This document shows positions 39,668 through 50,463 of a DNA stretch of 64,000 bases, piece after piece. Position numbers and translations under genes: made by a program. Below the pieces are notes generated by a model. That model made no database searches. It was not told the origin of the DNA and saw only the letters and a list, made by a program, of their open reading frames with translations. Source of the DNA: Methanosphaera sp. WGK6 (GTDB lineage Archaea; Methanobacteriota; Methanobacteria; Methanobacteriales; Methanobacteriaceae); contig NZ_JRWK01000005.1 in the NCBI RefSeq assembly GCF_001729965.1, positions 90,077 to 154,076 on the forward strand. The letters run 5' to 3'. Positions within the stretch are counted from its first letter, which is position 1; every line of letters begins with the position of its first letter.

Positions 39668-40070
39668 TTTATATTACTCCATATTATTATTTTTCTAATC
39701 TTGAATAATCTTTCTGGTTAGATGTTATTTTTTCAATAAATCATACCCATTATTTCATTATCCTATTCATTTTAGACTTAGTTAATAGTAAGTTTGATAG
39801 AGTATTTAAATGTTTAGAAGATATGCTTCCAAAATAACAATAAATTTTAATTTTTTAATAGAATATATTGCAAAGATTATATATTTATACAAAAAAATGA
39901 ATAAAAAACAAGATTTTTCAACTAAAATTTAAAAAATAGTATTACATAAATCATTAAAAAGTATTATTATAAACAATATTAGGAAAAAATTATCTAAAAA
40001 TTAATGAAAATATTAAAAAAAAATGAATAAAAAAAGAAAAAAATCTAGTATATTTTAAAACTAGAATTAT
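39668..40070. other. Intergenic region upstream of thiC copy 2
   Basis: About 400 AT-rich bases without a credible reading frame. On the minus strand CATTTAAATACTC near 39800-39812 could be the TATA box for thiC. The right half holds the 3' end region of the PfkB kinase with several A and T runs. I looked for a CTGAGA-type thiamine riboswitch core and did not see one. Confidence 0.4.
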
Positions 40071-40997
40071 TTATAACTCATCATTCCATTGATTATTCAT
40101 TTTTTCTAATGCTTGATCTGCTGTAGGTATGTTTGTCTGAGTTCCTTGTGTTTCTACTATATATGATGACACAGTACTTGCAAAACGTCCACAAGTTTCA
40201 AGATTATTATCACGTAAATATAAACTTAAGAAAGCTGCACGATATGAATCTCCTGCTCCTGTTGGATCATATGCCTTTGTTGGTACTGGTTCAATTTCTA
40301 AACAGTCTTCTCCTTTAACATAAATTAAACTTCCTTTTTCACCAAGAGTTTGAACAATCATATTAGGACCATTTTCTAATAATTCATCTATAGTACTATC
40401 TAATAAATCAAGTATATGTTCTATCTCATGTTCATTTCCAAATAATATATTACAATTGTCAATTACTTCTTGTAAATCTTTTGTAGAGTATAAATGTAAG
40501 TCCTGTCCTGGATCAAATGAAACTAATTTATTTTGACTATATGCATATTTTCCCGCATTAATATTATATTGAGGATCACCTGTTGCTAAATGTACTGCTC
40601 TTGCATTATCAATAGCTGCTTTAGGTACTTCACTTTTTTGATATTCTTCAGCAGCTCCCCAGTAAAAATAAAACATTTGTTGATCTTCAGTATTTGTTAA
40701 TACAAATGCAGTAGGTGTATTTTTTGTTTCAGATATAATCATTTCAGAAATATCTACTCCCGCAGTAGTTAATTCTGATTCATATTCACTACCTATAAAA
40801 TCTTTTCCTATACAAGATATAAGTCCAACATCTAATCCTAATTTATTTGCAACTACGGCAACATTACCTGCAGCCCCCCCATTTAAACATTCCATTTCTT
40901 CAACAATAGAAGATGTATTTATTTTAGAAAATTCTTTGACTTGCATGATATAATCAAAAGCCGTATGTCCTAATACTAGTAAATCCACGTTTTTCAT
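40071..40997 (-). CDS. PfkB-family sugar or nucleoside kinase
   Basis: A 308-residue ribokinase-fold kinase. The two family signatures are present: CLNGGAAGNVAVVANKLGL near residue 37 and DPTGAGDSYRAAFLSLYL near residue 243 with the catalytic Asp of GAGD. The start is behind AAAGGAGAA. Archaeal relatives phosphorylate ribose, nucleosides or other sugars; the substrate cannot be assigned here. It stands alone. Confidence 0.85.
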   Translation of the reverse strand: MKNVDLLVLGHTAFDYIMQVKEFSKINTSSIVEEMECLNGGAAGNVAVVANKLGLDVGLISCIGKDFIGSEYESELTTAGVDISEMIISETKNTPTAFVLTNTEDQQMFYFYWGAAEEYQKSEVPKAAIDNARAVHLATGDPQYNINAGKYAYSQNKLVSFDPGQDLHLYSTKDLQEVIDNCNILFGNEHEIEHILDLLDSTIDELLENGPNMIVQTLGEKGSLIYVKGEDCLEIEPVPTKAYDPTGAGDSYRAAFLSLYLRDNNLETCGRFASTVSSYIVETQGTQTNIPTADQALEKMNNQWNDEL

Positions 40998-41217
40998 TGT
41001 TATTCTCCTTTATATTAATTTTATTGGATTTTTTAATGATTAATATTTCAATGAAAAATAAAATAATCATTAATATTTAATAGATTGCATTATAAAAAAA
41101 TTATTCATAATTTTATATCATATTATGTTTAACTATCTTTATACAATTATCTTAATTGAAAATATACATAATTATTTAATAATATTGCACTAAAATAATA
41201 ATAGTGAGTTGTTAGTA

Positions 41218-42039
41218 ATGATAAATAAAAACATGTTAAGTAAAGAGAATGGACAATTTTTATTTGCAATAACTACTGGAACATTAGTTGGACTTATTAC
41301 AATAGTAATATGTATTCATTTAAACTTAACAATAATAGGAATTAATATCCACATATTCATTGCACCTATAATTGCAGGTTTTATTGAAACATTTATTTCA
41401 AGAAAATTAACAAATAAGTCATCAGGTGCAATTAGTGCTATCATATTATTTATAATAACCAATTTCATTGGATGGTTTTTTCCAGCACAACCAATTACAT
41501 GGAATATTTTCACACTAGGTGGACTCCTTTTCATGTTACAAGCCGCAATTCCATTAACTATTAACTACATATTAATTGCAATACTTCTTGGAATAACCTA
41601 TTTATTTGGAATAATTGGCGGTTATATAGCAGTATTATTAAATAAAAATAATGCACCACAATTATTATGTATAAGTGAGATTGATTCTGTTAACAGCTCA
41701 GATATTTTAGTTTTAAATAATTCTCCCGAAATTCCAATAAAAGAATATCATAATTTAGTTTATGCAGAACAGGTTATTCGATTTGATAATAAACCTAGTG
41801 AATTAGTTAAATATGCCGGTTCCAAATTAAATGAAAAACGAAGATTACAACATAATGATTATATTAAAGCAAAAAATTACATTATTAATGAAATAAAAAA
41901 AGAAGCCCTATCCATTAATGCTAATGCTATTATTGACATAGAAATTGAATATACTAATTTTAATCAGCAACTTCCACCAGATATGTTAATTGCAGCTTAT
42001 GGAACAGCTGTAACTATTGATAAAAAATATTTAAATTAA
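41218..42039 (+). CDS. Membrane protein with C-terminal YbjQ-like domain
   Basis: A 273-residue fusion, starting at ATG 41218 (TTG 41209 directly abuts GTGAG). Residues 10-145 hold about four hydrophobic helices including FIGWFFPAQPITWNIF. Residues 155-273 match the YbjQ (PF01906-like) pattern: IKAKNYIINEIKKEALSINA, then NAIIDIEIEY and MLIAAYGTAVTID. YbjQ proteins usually stand alone and form pentamers; their function is unknown. The fusion places this domain on the cytoplasmic face of the membrane. Confidence 0.7.
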   Translation: MINKNMLSKENGQFLFAITTGTLVGLITIVICIHLNLTIIGINIHIFIAPIIAGFIETFISRKLTNKSSGAISAIILFIITNFIGWFFPAQPITWNIFTLGGLLFMLQAAIPLTINYILIAILLGITYLFGIIGGYIAVLLNKNNAPQLLCISEIDSVNSSDILVLNNSPEIPIKEYHNLVYAEQVIRFDNKPSELVKYAGSKLNEKRRLQHNDYIKAKNYIINEIKKEALSINANAIIDIEIEYTNFNQQLPPDMLIAAYGTAVTIDKKYLN

Positions 42040-42070
42040 AAAAAAATAATGGTGATTATAAGATGTGAAT

Positions 42071-44383
42071 TTATTGTTCCCATCTTTTTCTATCTAATAA
42101 TTCTTGTTTTTTACCTGCATTCCATCCACCAGAAGCACTTTGTGCATGACCTACTTGTTGAACATAACCTGTAATTCTATCATACCATTCTACTTCTTTT
42201 GTTTCACCACAATGAGTACATGTTGTTTGTAATCCTTTCATTAATGTTTTACATTTTATACAGAAACTTAAAGCACTACTATATGCCCAGAAACCAATAT
42301 CAGTTTTATGAGTTATTTTATCAGTAAGACTCATTAAACTATCAGGATCACTATATGATTCTCCCATAAATGCATGGAATATATGTCCTCCTTGTGTTAT
42401 TGGATGATATTTTGATTCTATTCTTATTTTTTCTGGTAAACTTAATGTTGTATCTACAGGTACATGACTACTATTTGTGTAATATGATGCATTACTATCA
42501 CCATTACATATTACCCTATCTGGGAATTTTTCACGATCAAGAGTAGCAAATCTATATGCTGTACTTTCTGCAGGTGTTTGAATTACACCCCATCTTAATC
42601 CAGTATCTTTTTTAAGTTGATTTGCCCTATCATTTATATATTGTACTACTTTTAATCCTAAATTATTAGAATCTGCATCTTCTAATCCTGCCCCTGTTTG
42701 TGCCATGAGCATTTCATTTAGTCCTACAAAACCAAATGATAATGTACTGTTATCTATTTGATAATATGGATCTTCATCCATTTTTTGTGTTAGGAAAGGT
42801 AGAATTTTATAGTCATTAAGACATCTTAATGCTCTTTCCCTTCTTAGTAAAAGTACTTCTTCTACTATGTTCATATAGTCATCCAAGTAATCAAAAATTT
42901 CATTTTCATCTCTTGCATTGTAACCTATTCTTGGAAGATTCATAGTCACATAGGCAAGATTTCCTGTTCTTAAACAGTCTTTTTCCCAGTCGCCAGTCCA
43001 ATTATCAGATAATCTTGTTCGACATCCCATATAATTTGCCATATTTCCCATGTATTTTGGTAACATATTTATGAAATATGCTGTTCCAAATTTTGCTGAT
43101 AAGAAATGTACTCTTTCTATATCTTCTGTGAATTCAGGTGTTAAACATTCTTTTCTTAAGTAATAAATAGTATTAGGGAAAAGGTGTGGTTTTCCTTCTG
43201 CATCTCCTTTTATAAGTGCTTCTGTGAATGCTTTTTGTATTAATCTTACCTCTTTTTCATAATCCCCATATACTCCTACAACTTTACCTCCAGGTCCATA
43301 TGCTGGTTCATTTTTAAGGAAGTCAGGTACTGTGAATTCTAGTCCTATACTCGTAAATGGTACTTGTCCTCCTCTTGCTGCATATGCCATATTTAAATTG
43401 AATATTAACATTTCAACTGCTTGTTTTATTTTTTCATAAGGTAATCCTACTGCAAATGGTGCTACAAAGACATTCCACAAACTCATTGCTTGCCCACCAC
43501 TCATATTTTGTTGAGCAGCTAGCATTATTTCACCAGAATGATTCATTAAAGTTTCTATATGATTTGGTGGTGCAGCTACACTTGTATGATCCCCTGTTCC
43601 ATCTACTTTTAATCCAAATCTTATGAATTGTCTTAAATCATGTTGTAAACAATTAATTGGTCTTCCTGCAAAGAATTCTAAATCATGAATATGAACTGTA
43701 CCATTCATATGTGCATCTGCAAGATTATGTGGTAGTATATTTAGCAGAGTATATTGTTTTAATGATTCATCTGCAACATATTTATGTATTGTTTCAGGAT
43801 TATGCATCATATTAGCATTATCTTTATTTCCAGATTCTATTAAGTTTGTTATATTATATACAGGCATCCCTAGTCTTGTATATTTTCTTCTTAATGATTC
43901 TAGTCCATTTTCAGTTAATTTTGTATTAACCATTTCTCGTATTATTGGTGCTGTTAAGTAATCTAATTGTAATCTTTTGAGTTCTTTGTAAACTTCTGTT
44001 GCAATTTTATCTGCAAGTTTGGGCGTTGTTTGTGTTTCTTGAATTAATGTATTTGTTATTCGTGATTTATCAAATGATTCTATAGTATCTCTACCTGTTC
44101 TTACACGTAACGTGTTTGTATTATAGTATTTATCTGCTAATTTACTGTTTTCTTTTTTAAGTAATTCATATATTAAATTTTTAATTTCTTTTGTTGTTAT
44201 ATCATCATGTACTTCTTTGGATACTTTATGTGCTATTTTTTCTGCTAGTCCTAAAGGAATATTAATCATTATACATGAACGTATAAGTTTTTCGTAGCTG
44301 AATTTTTCTTTTATTCCATCATTTTTTATTACATATATTTCATTAAGATTATATGTGTCTTGTATGGTTTGTGGATCATTCAT
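42071..44383 (-). CDS. nrdD: Anaerobic ribonucleoside-triphosphate reductase (class III)
   Basis: A 770-residue glycyl-radical enzyme that reduces ribonucleotides without oxygen. Residues 15-105 form an ATP-cone (VIKNDGIKEKFSYEKLIRSC). The body carries NCLQHDLRQFIRFGLK with an active-site Cys and QNMSGGQAMSLWN. Near the end are the four zinc Cys (CIKCKTLMKGLQTTCTHCGE) and the radical site SASGGWNAGKKQELLDRKRW. No NrdG activase lies next to it. The gene is unbroken by any intein. AAAGGTGTG precedes the ATG. Confidence 0.95.
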   Translation of the reverse strand: MNDPQTIQDTYNLNEIYVIKNDGIKEKFSYEKLIRSCIMINIPLGLAEKIAHKVSKEVHDDITTKEIKNLIYELLKKENSKLADKYYNTNTLRVRTGRDTIESFDKSRITNTLIQETQTTPKLADKIATEVYKELKRLQLDYLTAPIIREMVNTKLTENGLESLRRKYTRLGMPVYNITNLIESGNKDNANMMHNPETIHKYVADESLKQYTLLNILPHNLADAHMNGTVHIHDLEFFAGRPINCLQHDLRQFIRFGLKVDGTGDHTSVAAPPNHIETLMNHSGEIMLAAQQNMSGGQAMSLWNVFVAPFAVGLPYEKIKQAVEMLIFNLNMAYAARGGQVPFTSIGLEFTVPDFLKNEPAYGPGGKVVGVYGDYEKEVRLIQKAFTEALIKGDAEGKPHLFPNTIYYLRKECLTPEFTEDIERVHFLSAKFGTAYFINMLPKYMGNMANYMGCRTRLSDNWTGDWEKDCLRTGNLAYVTMNLPRIGYNARDENEIFDYLDDYMNIVEEVLLLRRERALRCLNDYKILPFLTQKMDEDPYYQIDNSTLSFGFVGLNEMLMAQTGAGLEDADSNNLGLKVVQYINDRANQLKKDTGLRWGVIQTPAESTAYRFATLDREKFPDRVICNGDSNASYYTNSSHVPVDTTLSLPEKIRIESKYHPITQGGHIFHAFMGESYSDPDSLMSLTDKITHKTDIGFWAYSSALSFCIKCKTLMKGLQTTCTHCGETKEVEWYDRITGYVQQVGHAQSASGGWNAGKKQELLDRKRWEQ

Positions 44384-44538
44384 TATTCATTCACACCTTT
44401 TATGATTACTGTGTTATTTAATAATTTAATTATATTAGTATATAAAAATTAGGTTTTTTTGAAAAAAGTAGTATTTATTTAGACGAACTATAATGTATGT
44501 TTTTAGAAAAAGAATTATTTAAAAAAAAGTAAAATAGG

Positions 44539-47500
44539 TTAGAAAAATATATCTAACGAACTTTGTTTAGATTTGTCACTTTCAAATAAGGAGTTAATAG
44601 AAGTCTCCAATATTTCTATACGTTCCACTACATAAGGATTTATTGGATATCTATGAGATAAATCCTTAGATATGTCAAGATACTTTAGAACAGAACCTTT
44701 GGAAATACTTAATATTAAGTTATTACCACATTCACACTCTCCTGATAAAGGAATTCTTCTATATTTAGCTCCACATTTAGTACATCTTACTTTTTGTCTT
44801 GAAAAAGCTCTAATATTTCCTGCCATGTCAGGTAAGAAGTGAGAATTTAAAACACCTTCTACAACACCTTTTTGATCCACTGCCCTGAGTAATTCTGCAA
44901 GTGCAATTTGACTTTCAACTTTATCAGTCATTGTCTGTAATGACTTGTATAAACAAATTTTTGGTCCGGCATGTATCGAACTAGTTGGATGAGAATATAT
45001 TAATCCTTTATATTGAGCATCAGTACCTAATCTTGATTCAACATTATCTACCAAATCATTAACATCGGATGGTTTTACCCCTCCCTCTTCGGTTTTATGA
45101 TAAATTTCAAGAGGAATTCTTTTCATACAATCAATATTATGTGATTCATCATCAATTTCTTCAGGATCAATACGAATACTTAAAACCAATGGTGCATCCA
45201 TACTTCCACCTCTAGTACTTGGTAAATAGGTTTTTCCAAAGTTAAGTAATGCATCTAATAATAACATAACTGCATCTTCATCACTATCACAATTACGTCT
45301 TTTTGCTGAATGGAAATAAGGATGAGCATAACATCCTGATGCTTTTGTATATCCAACAATTCTTCCCAATACTCCTGCAGAAGTATGGGGTGCTAAACCT
45401 GCTATTAATTGTCCAACCAAATCAAGTCTATCTTCAGCATTGTAAAATGGTTCCATATTATAATATTTAACAAGTAAATCATCAATAAATTTAGAAACTT
45501 TTAATAAATAATCACCACAACTTTCACTAACTACTATATCTTGGATTTTTATCTCAATAATCTGATTATCATCAGTAATAGGATTACCATAAATATCTTC
45601 AGTATATCCTAATTCAATTATTTTTTCATAAGGTACTCCTATTTCACGAGGAATAAAGTGTGTTAATGGAAGATCCGTTGAATCATGCCTTATTGTTCCA
45701 TCCCTATATGTAAATACACCATTACGTGCACGTAAGATTCCTTTTTCCAGAGGTTCTGGATATTTATCTTCAGATATTAATCCTTTTACCCCTTTTACTT
45801 CATCCATTCTACGAACATTAACATTATTAAATGCATCTGCAAGTAATTTACCTAGTTTTATATTTTTAGGTCCTGAACTTTCTAATTCTGTTCTTGAACC
45901 ACATACTGGACATAATGATTTAAATGAAGTTACTTTACAATCAGGATTAGTACATTTACACTTAGCAAGTGTTACTTTTATTGTTCCTTTTTTTGCAGCT
46001 TCAGATATGTTACGAATATTTCCAGCATAATTACCAATTGGGAATAAGGAATGAGGTGCAGGTCTCATTAAACGTTCTTTTGTTTTTTCAGGACGACCTA
46101 CTCTTCCACCAATATATGTTGGTGCTTTTGCCTTAATTACACAAGGACTAATAATATTTATTGCATCTAGTGAAGTCATATCATCATCAGGAGATAAATG
46201 TTTATTTAATACTGTCGTTAAAGTAAATAAATCATCATTTGACATTATTAAAGAATTATTATTAACATGATGAGGTATTCCCAGTACTTCTAATAACCTC
46301 TTATGATAATCTACAGGTATACGATTCATATCTACATTAAATACTGCATCAGGACTTTCAACAATAGAATATAAATAATCATGCAAGTCATTTAATTCTG
46401 TTTTAGTTAAATCATGATAGTAATAAGTATATTTAGGATGTAAAGGAGTATTTGTTTTTTTGGATATTTCAAATGCTTTTTTAGAATCAATTTCTAATTT
46501 TAATAACTCATCCAATTCCATTTCTTCCTTAAATTCTATTCCAAAATCATCATGTGTTTCTTTAAAGTAATCCGAAGCTTCAATTTCCTGAGCCCACCAT
46601 TCTTCACACCAACAAGACACATCCAATGGAATATTACCTCTTAAATATTCACCAAATGCAACAAGCATATCTCCAAGGAATAAAATTTCAATTACATCTT
46701 TACGTATTGATATTGCCTGAGATACATTATCTACTTGAACAACATCACCATTTTTTAATTTAACAATAGGTCCCTCAACAGAATCACATGGAACTACACA
46801 ATTACCTTTTCCAGGTTTTTCAATTTTCATTTGTGTCCCTATTGCTAGAAATTCCACAATTTCCATTGTTGCTGGATGTATTGCCATTGATGCTAGACCA
46901 CTATCTCTTGTTCTACCATAACGTAATCTAAAACCACCTTTAGCACCAGGATAAGACATTACAGGTCTTCCACCAATGATATCTTCCATGTATTTTGCTT
47001 TTTTCTTAGGTTTTTCTTCAGTTTCTTCTTTCTTATCTTCTTTTTCTTCTTTTTTATCTGTTTTAGGTGCTGTGAAATATTCTAACCAATCCCAACCATC
47101 AATTTTAAGAGTATGAGCATATTTAAGTATTTTTCGTGATTTTTGAATAACACCTTCTGCAATAGCTAGTAATGCTCCACCTCTTAGGTTATTTGTTTCC
47201 ACACGAGGTAAATCCCTATTTTGAACTTCAACAGGATCTGTTTGTTCTCCAGTTACTTCAACCGGAATTCCTCTAACTGCTTTTCTTACTTCTTCAGGAG
47301 TTGGAGAATATTGTAGGTTTGTAACTTCAGATTCATAAAGTTCTACTTCTTCAACATATCTTTCAATTTCATCATCAGTAGGTTTATATCTATCTAAACC
47401 TTGAGCCATACGAATATAATCACCAAGTAATACACTTAATGCTGCAGCAGTACCTCCTGCACTACGAATTGGTCCTGCAAAATAAACACCAAAGCACTTA

Positions 47501-47895
47501 GTACCATCAGAATTATCTTTAATTTTTACTTTAGCAATACCTTCAAGTGGTGCAGCCACTACTCCTTCAGTTAGTATAGCCAAAGCTGTACGTATTGCAC
47601 TGTCTGCATTTTCTTCTTGGACCTCATAATTATTTTCTTGTCCTTCAACATCATCTCTAGTTGCTATTTCTTTAGCTATTTGAAATGCAACTTCTTCCCT
47701 TGACATTGTTTCTTCTAGTTTTTTTATTCTTTTTGCAACACCTTCTGGACCTACAAGCCCTTCTACACGTTCTGCCAAGTCCTTTGCAAGTGGAATTTCA
47801 GGAACTAATTCCAAATCTTTCCCCTGTTTACGTGCTTCTCTTGCAATATCATATAATTCTTCTGTTTTTTCTTCAAGCATTTCAAAATAATCCAT
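44539..47895 (-). CDS. polC: DNA polymerase II (PolD) large subunit DP2
   Basis: The catalytic subunit of the archaeal D-family replicative polymerase. With 1118 residues it has the usual intein-free length. Seen: N-terminal CFGVYFAGPIRSAGGTAAAL, an acidic/Lys-rich insert near 275-300, a zinc region CKCTNPDCKVT with CPVCG, the catalytic acidic motif RRNCDSDEDAVMLLLDALLN, and C-terminal Cys pairs CTKCGAKY and CECGN. The ATG follows AGGAGGT. The catalytic motif has Ser where NCDGDED is common. The small subunit is elsewhere. Confidence 0.96.
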   Translation of the reverse strand: MDYFEMLEEKTEELYDIAREARKQGKDLELVPEIPLAKDLAERVEGLVGPEGVAKRIKKLEETMSREEVAFQIAKEIATRDDVEGQENNYEVQEENADSAIRTALAILTEGVVAAPLEGIAKVKIKDNSDGTKCFGVYFAGPIRSAGGTAAALSVLLGDYIRMAQGLDRYKPTDDEIERYVEEVELYESEVTNLQYSPTPEEVRKAVRGIPVEVTGEQTDPVEVQNRDLPRVETNNLRGGALLAIAEGVIQKSRKILKYAHTLKIDGWDWLEYFTAPKTDKKEEKEDKKEETEEKPKKKAKYMEDIIGGRPVMSYPGAKGGFRLRYGRTRDSGLASMAIHPATMEIVEFLAIGTQMKIEKPGKGNCVVPCDSVEGPIVKLKNGDVVQVDNVSQAISIRKDVIEILFLGDMLVAFGEYLRGNIPLDVSCWCEEWWAQEIEASDYFKETHDDFGIEFKEEMELDELLKLEIDSKKAFEISKKTNTPLHPKYTYYYHDLTKTELNDLHDYLYSIVESPDAVFNVDMNRIPVDYHKRLLEVLGIPHHVNNNSLIMSNDDLFTLTTVLNKHLSPDDDMTSLDAINIISPCVIKAKAPTYIGGRVGRPEKTKERLMRPAPHSLFPIGNYAGNIRNISEAAKKGTIKVTLAKCKCTNPDCKVTSFKSLCPVCGSRTELESSGPKNIKLGKLLADAFNNVNVRRMDEVKGVKGLISEDKYPEPLEKGILRARNGVFTYRDGTIRHDSTDLPLTHFIPREIGVPYEKIIELGYTEDIYGNPITDDNQIIEIKIQDIVVSESCGDYLLKVSKFIDDLLVKYYNMEPFYNAEDRLDLVGQLIAGLAPHTSAGVLGRIVGYTKASGCYAHPYFHSAKRRNCDSDEDAVMLLLDALLNFGKTYLPSTRGGSMDAPLVLSIRIDPEEIDDESHNIDCMKRIPLEIYHKTEEGGVKPSDVNDLVDNVESRLGTDAQYKGLIYSHPTSSIHAGPKICLYKSLQTMTDKVESQIALAELLRAVDQKGVVEGVLNSHFLPDMAGNIRAFSRQKVRCTKCGAKYRRIPLSGECECGNNLILSISKGSVLKYLDISKDLSHRYPINPYVVERIEILETSINSLFESDKSKQSSLDIFF

Positions 47896-48310
47896 TAGAT
47901 ATAACCTCCTACAAAATTAAATTATGAAAAAATAATAATTAATTGTAATTTTAATATTTTCGAATTTCAATATTCTAAATTCATATTATATATATTATTA
48001 ATTTTATAATTAATAGAATTTTGTTATTATAATTTCAAAGAATAATACATTCTATAAAAAAAGTAGTATATATGATAAAATATGAAAATAAACCCTTAAC
48101 TTATAATATAACATTAAAATAAAATAAATATTAAATTAATTATAAAAAAATAATTAAATAATCATTAAAATAGTTTTAATAACAATATTATCACTAAAAT
48201 AGATGATTAATTCAATTTAAATTAGTATTTATAAAAAAAGATTATTAGTTAAGATTATATAAAATAATAACAAAAATATAAATTATAAAAAATAAAGGAG
48301 TGAAAATAAG
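47896..48310. other. Divergent intergenic region polC / leuA-like gene
   Basis: These 415 bases are almost entirely A and T with no credible reading frame. TATA-like stretches are so frequent that individual promoters cannot be chosen reliably; TTTATATTT-like elements near each gene are the candidates. AAAGGAG for the right gene begins at 48295. Nothing else can be supported. Confidence 0.35.
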
Positions 48311-49810
48311 ATGACTTATAACCCACCATCAGATGTTATGATTTATGACACCACCCTAAGAGATGGAGAACAAACACCTGGTGTTACGATAACAACTGAT
48401 GAAAAAATAACAATAGCAGAAAAATTAGACAAACTTGGCGTTGATGTTATCGAATTGGGTTTTCCTGCAGCATCACCCGGTGAACAACGAACATTCAAAG
48501 AAGCAGCAAAAATAGGATTTAATGCTCAAATCAGTGGACTTGCAAGAGCATTACCACAAGATATTGATAAAGCAATTGATTCTGATGCAGATTACATTCA
48601 CACATTCATCGGAACATCCCCACTCCATAGGGATTACAAGCTTAAAATGTCTAAAGAAGAAATATTAGACAAAGCAGTAACTGCTGTTGAATATATTAAA
48701 GATCATGGCATAACTGCAGAATTTTCTTGTGAAGACTCAACAAGAACAGAAATCGATTATTTATTAGAAGTATTTAGTGCAGTACAAGAAGCAAAAGTTG
48801 ATAAAATTAATGTTCCTGATACTGTTGGCGTAACCATCCCAATTAAAATGAATGAATTAATTACAAAAATTAATGAAAAAATTAATGTTCCAATTAGTGT
48901 ACACTGCCATAATGACTTTGGATTAGCTGTGGCAAACACATTAGCAGCAATTGAAGCTGGTGCTAAACAAGCCCAATGTACAATAAATGGTCTTGGTGAA
49001 AGAGCAGGAAATGCATCACTTGAAGAAATAGTAATGTCACTACATAAATGTTATAACATAAATACAAACATTAATAGTAAATTACTTGTAAATACTTCAG
49101 AAACTGTTTCAAGAATTACAGGAGTTAAAATGCCACCAAACAAAGCAATAGTTGGCGAAAATGCATTTGCTCATGAAGCAGGTATACATGTACAAGGTAT
49201 TTTAGCAAATAGTGAAACTTATGAAGCTTTAAACCCAGAAGAAGTTGGACATAAAAGAAGAATTGTTCTTGGAAAACTAACTGGTGCAAATGCTATAGAA
49301 GCAAAACTTGAAGAATACAATATTAACCTAAATAAAAATCAATTTGATGAACTATTTAAAAAAGTTAAAGCACTTGGTGATGCAGGAAAAACCATTACAG
49401 ACCTTGATTTTAGATCAGTAGCTGAAGCTATTCAAGGAAAACCTACTCAAGAAAGAATTAAATTACTTGGTATAAGTGTAATGACTGGAGATAACACCCT
49501 ACCAACAGCAACTGTAAAATTAGATATTGATGGAACCGTTAAAAATCATGCAGAAACAGGAGTAGGACCAGTAGATGCATCACTTAAAGCAATACAAAGC
49601 CTTGTTGGAGAAATAGTAGACATTCATCTTGAAGAATATCATATTGAAGCAATCACTGGTGGAACAAATGCACTTGCAGAAGTTTTCGTTATTTCAACAG
49701 ATGAAAATAACAATAAAGCTACTGGTAGAGCTACTGATGAAGACATTGTAAAGGCAAGTATTGATGCTATAATTAGTTCTGTAAACAAAATTTTAATGCT
49801 TAGAGAATAA
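48311..49810 (+). CDS. leuA: 2-isopropylmalate synthase or (R)-citramalate synthase
   Basis: A 499-residue alpha-acyl-transferase that condenses acetyl-CoA with a 2-oxo acid. The TIM barrel has [13 protein letters not shown] at residue 13, metal His in [30 protein letters not shown], and [12 protein letters not shown]. Residues ~375-499 form the LeuA-type allosteric domain, indicating feedback control by leucine or isoleucine. I favour LeuA by general similarity, but archaeal CimA has the same layout, so the substrate (2-oxoisovalerate or pyruvate) is not settled. A strong AAAGGAGTG precedes the ATG. Confidence 0.8.
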   Translation: MTYNPPSDVMIYDTTLRDGEQTPGVTITTDEKITIAEKLDKLGVDVIELGFPAASPGEQRTFKEAAKIGFNAQISGLARALPQDIDKAIDSDADYIHTFIGTSPLHRDYKLKMSKEEILDKAVTAVEYIKDHGITAEFSCEDSTRTEIDYLLEVFSAVQEAKVDKINVPDTVGVTIPIKMNELITKINEKINVPISVHCHNDFGLAVANTLAAIEAGAKQAQCTINGLGERAGNASLEEIVMSLHKCYNINTNINSKLLVNTSETVSRITGVKMPPNKAIVGENAFAHEAGIHVQGILANSETYEALNPEEVGHKRRIVLGKLTGANAIEAKLEEYNINLNKNQFDELFKKVKALGDAGKTITDLDFRSVAEAIQGKPTQERIKLLGISVMTGDNTLPTATVKLDIDGTVKNHAETGVGPVDASLKAIQSLVGEIVDIHLEEYHIEAITGGTNALAEVFVISTDENNNKATGRATDEDIVKASIDAIISSVNKILMLRE

Positions 49811-49878
49811 AACAAAAAAAATAATTAAATAAGTATCATATAGATAATATTAAATAGATTAAATAATATAAATAAAGA

Positions 49879-49902
49879 TTAAACTATATCATTATAGTTT
49901 AA
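49879..49902 (+). promoter_or_regulatory. Leader hairpin of albA
   Basis: A perfect 10-base-pair inverted repeat (TTAAACTATA / TATAGTTTAA) with loop TCAT ends only five bases before the AAGGAG ribosome site of albA. In RNA it would put the ribosome site beside a hairpin; in DNA it may be an operator, perhaps for Alba itself. Confidence 0.5.
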
Positions 49903-49923
49903 TTTATAAGGAGAAAGACAAAA

Positions 49924-50196
49924 ATGCCAGAAGAAAATATTGTATACATTGGAAATAAACCAGTAATGAACTATGTATTAGCTGTAGTAACACAAATGAA
50001 CAGTGGAGTAACCGAAGTAATATTAAAAGCAAGAGGTCGAGCTATAAGTAGAGCTGTAGATGTTGCTGAAATTGTAAGAAACAGATTTATATCAGATGTA
50101 GATGTTCAAAACATTTCAATAAGTACTGAAGAAATTGTTGGAAATGAAGGAACTTCATCTAATGTTTCTGCAATTGAAATTAGATTAAGCAAATAA
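49924..50196 (+). CDS. albA: Alba chromatin protein
   Basis: A 90-residue Alba protein that coats DNA or RNA as a dimer. The fold is clear: [40 protein letters not shown] with the basic recognition surface, and [10 protein letters not shown] at the end. The Lys that is acetylated in some Sulfolobus proteins is replaced in this region (GNKPV retains one Lys at position 12). AAGGAG lies ten bases before the ATG. A hairpin lies in the leader and another follows the gene. Confidence 0.95.
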   Translation: MPEENIVYIGNKPVMNYVLAVVTQMNSGVTEVILKARGRAISRAVDVAEIVRNRFISDVDVQNISISTEEIVGNEGTSSNVSAIEIRLSK

Positions 50197-50215
50197 ATAA
50201 AACTATAATCATTTA

Positions 50216-50241
50216 AAACAAAAAATACATATTTTTTGTTT
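50216..50241 (+). terminator. Hairpin after albA
   Basis: A perfect 12-base-pair inverted repeat (AAACAAAAAATA / TATTTTTTGTTT) with a two-base loop, 20 bases after the albA stop and followed by T-rich sequence. A typical transcript end for a highly expressed gene. Confidence 0.6.
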
Positions 50242-50463
50242 ATTATTTTTTTAAATAACCTTCAAAAAAAACTATTTTTATAAAAAGTAACTAAATATTA
50301 ATTTATTAGATGAATACTACCATATATTAATAAATTTTAGCTATTTACAGAGAATCAATAATTTAAAAAAAATAAATATTTCTGAAAACTAAATTTAAAT
50401 ATAGATAAATAATACTACTTTTAAATAAATAATAAAATTTTAAAAAAAAGATAAAGAATGAAA

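Noticed and set aside
39668..39830. Thiamine riboswitch before thiC copy 2
   Set aside because: The leader is long enough, but I found neither the CTGAGA core nor the paired helices of that riboswitch.
42071..44383. Intein in NrdD
   Set aside because: The protein runs straight from ATP-cone to glycyl-radical site at normal length.
44539..47895. Intein in PolC
   Set aside because: The 1118-residue length and uninterrupted motifs match the intein-free protein; no splice-junction motifs are seen.
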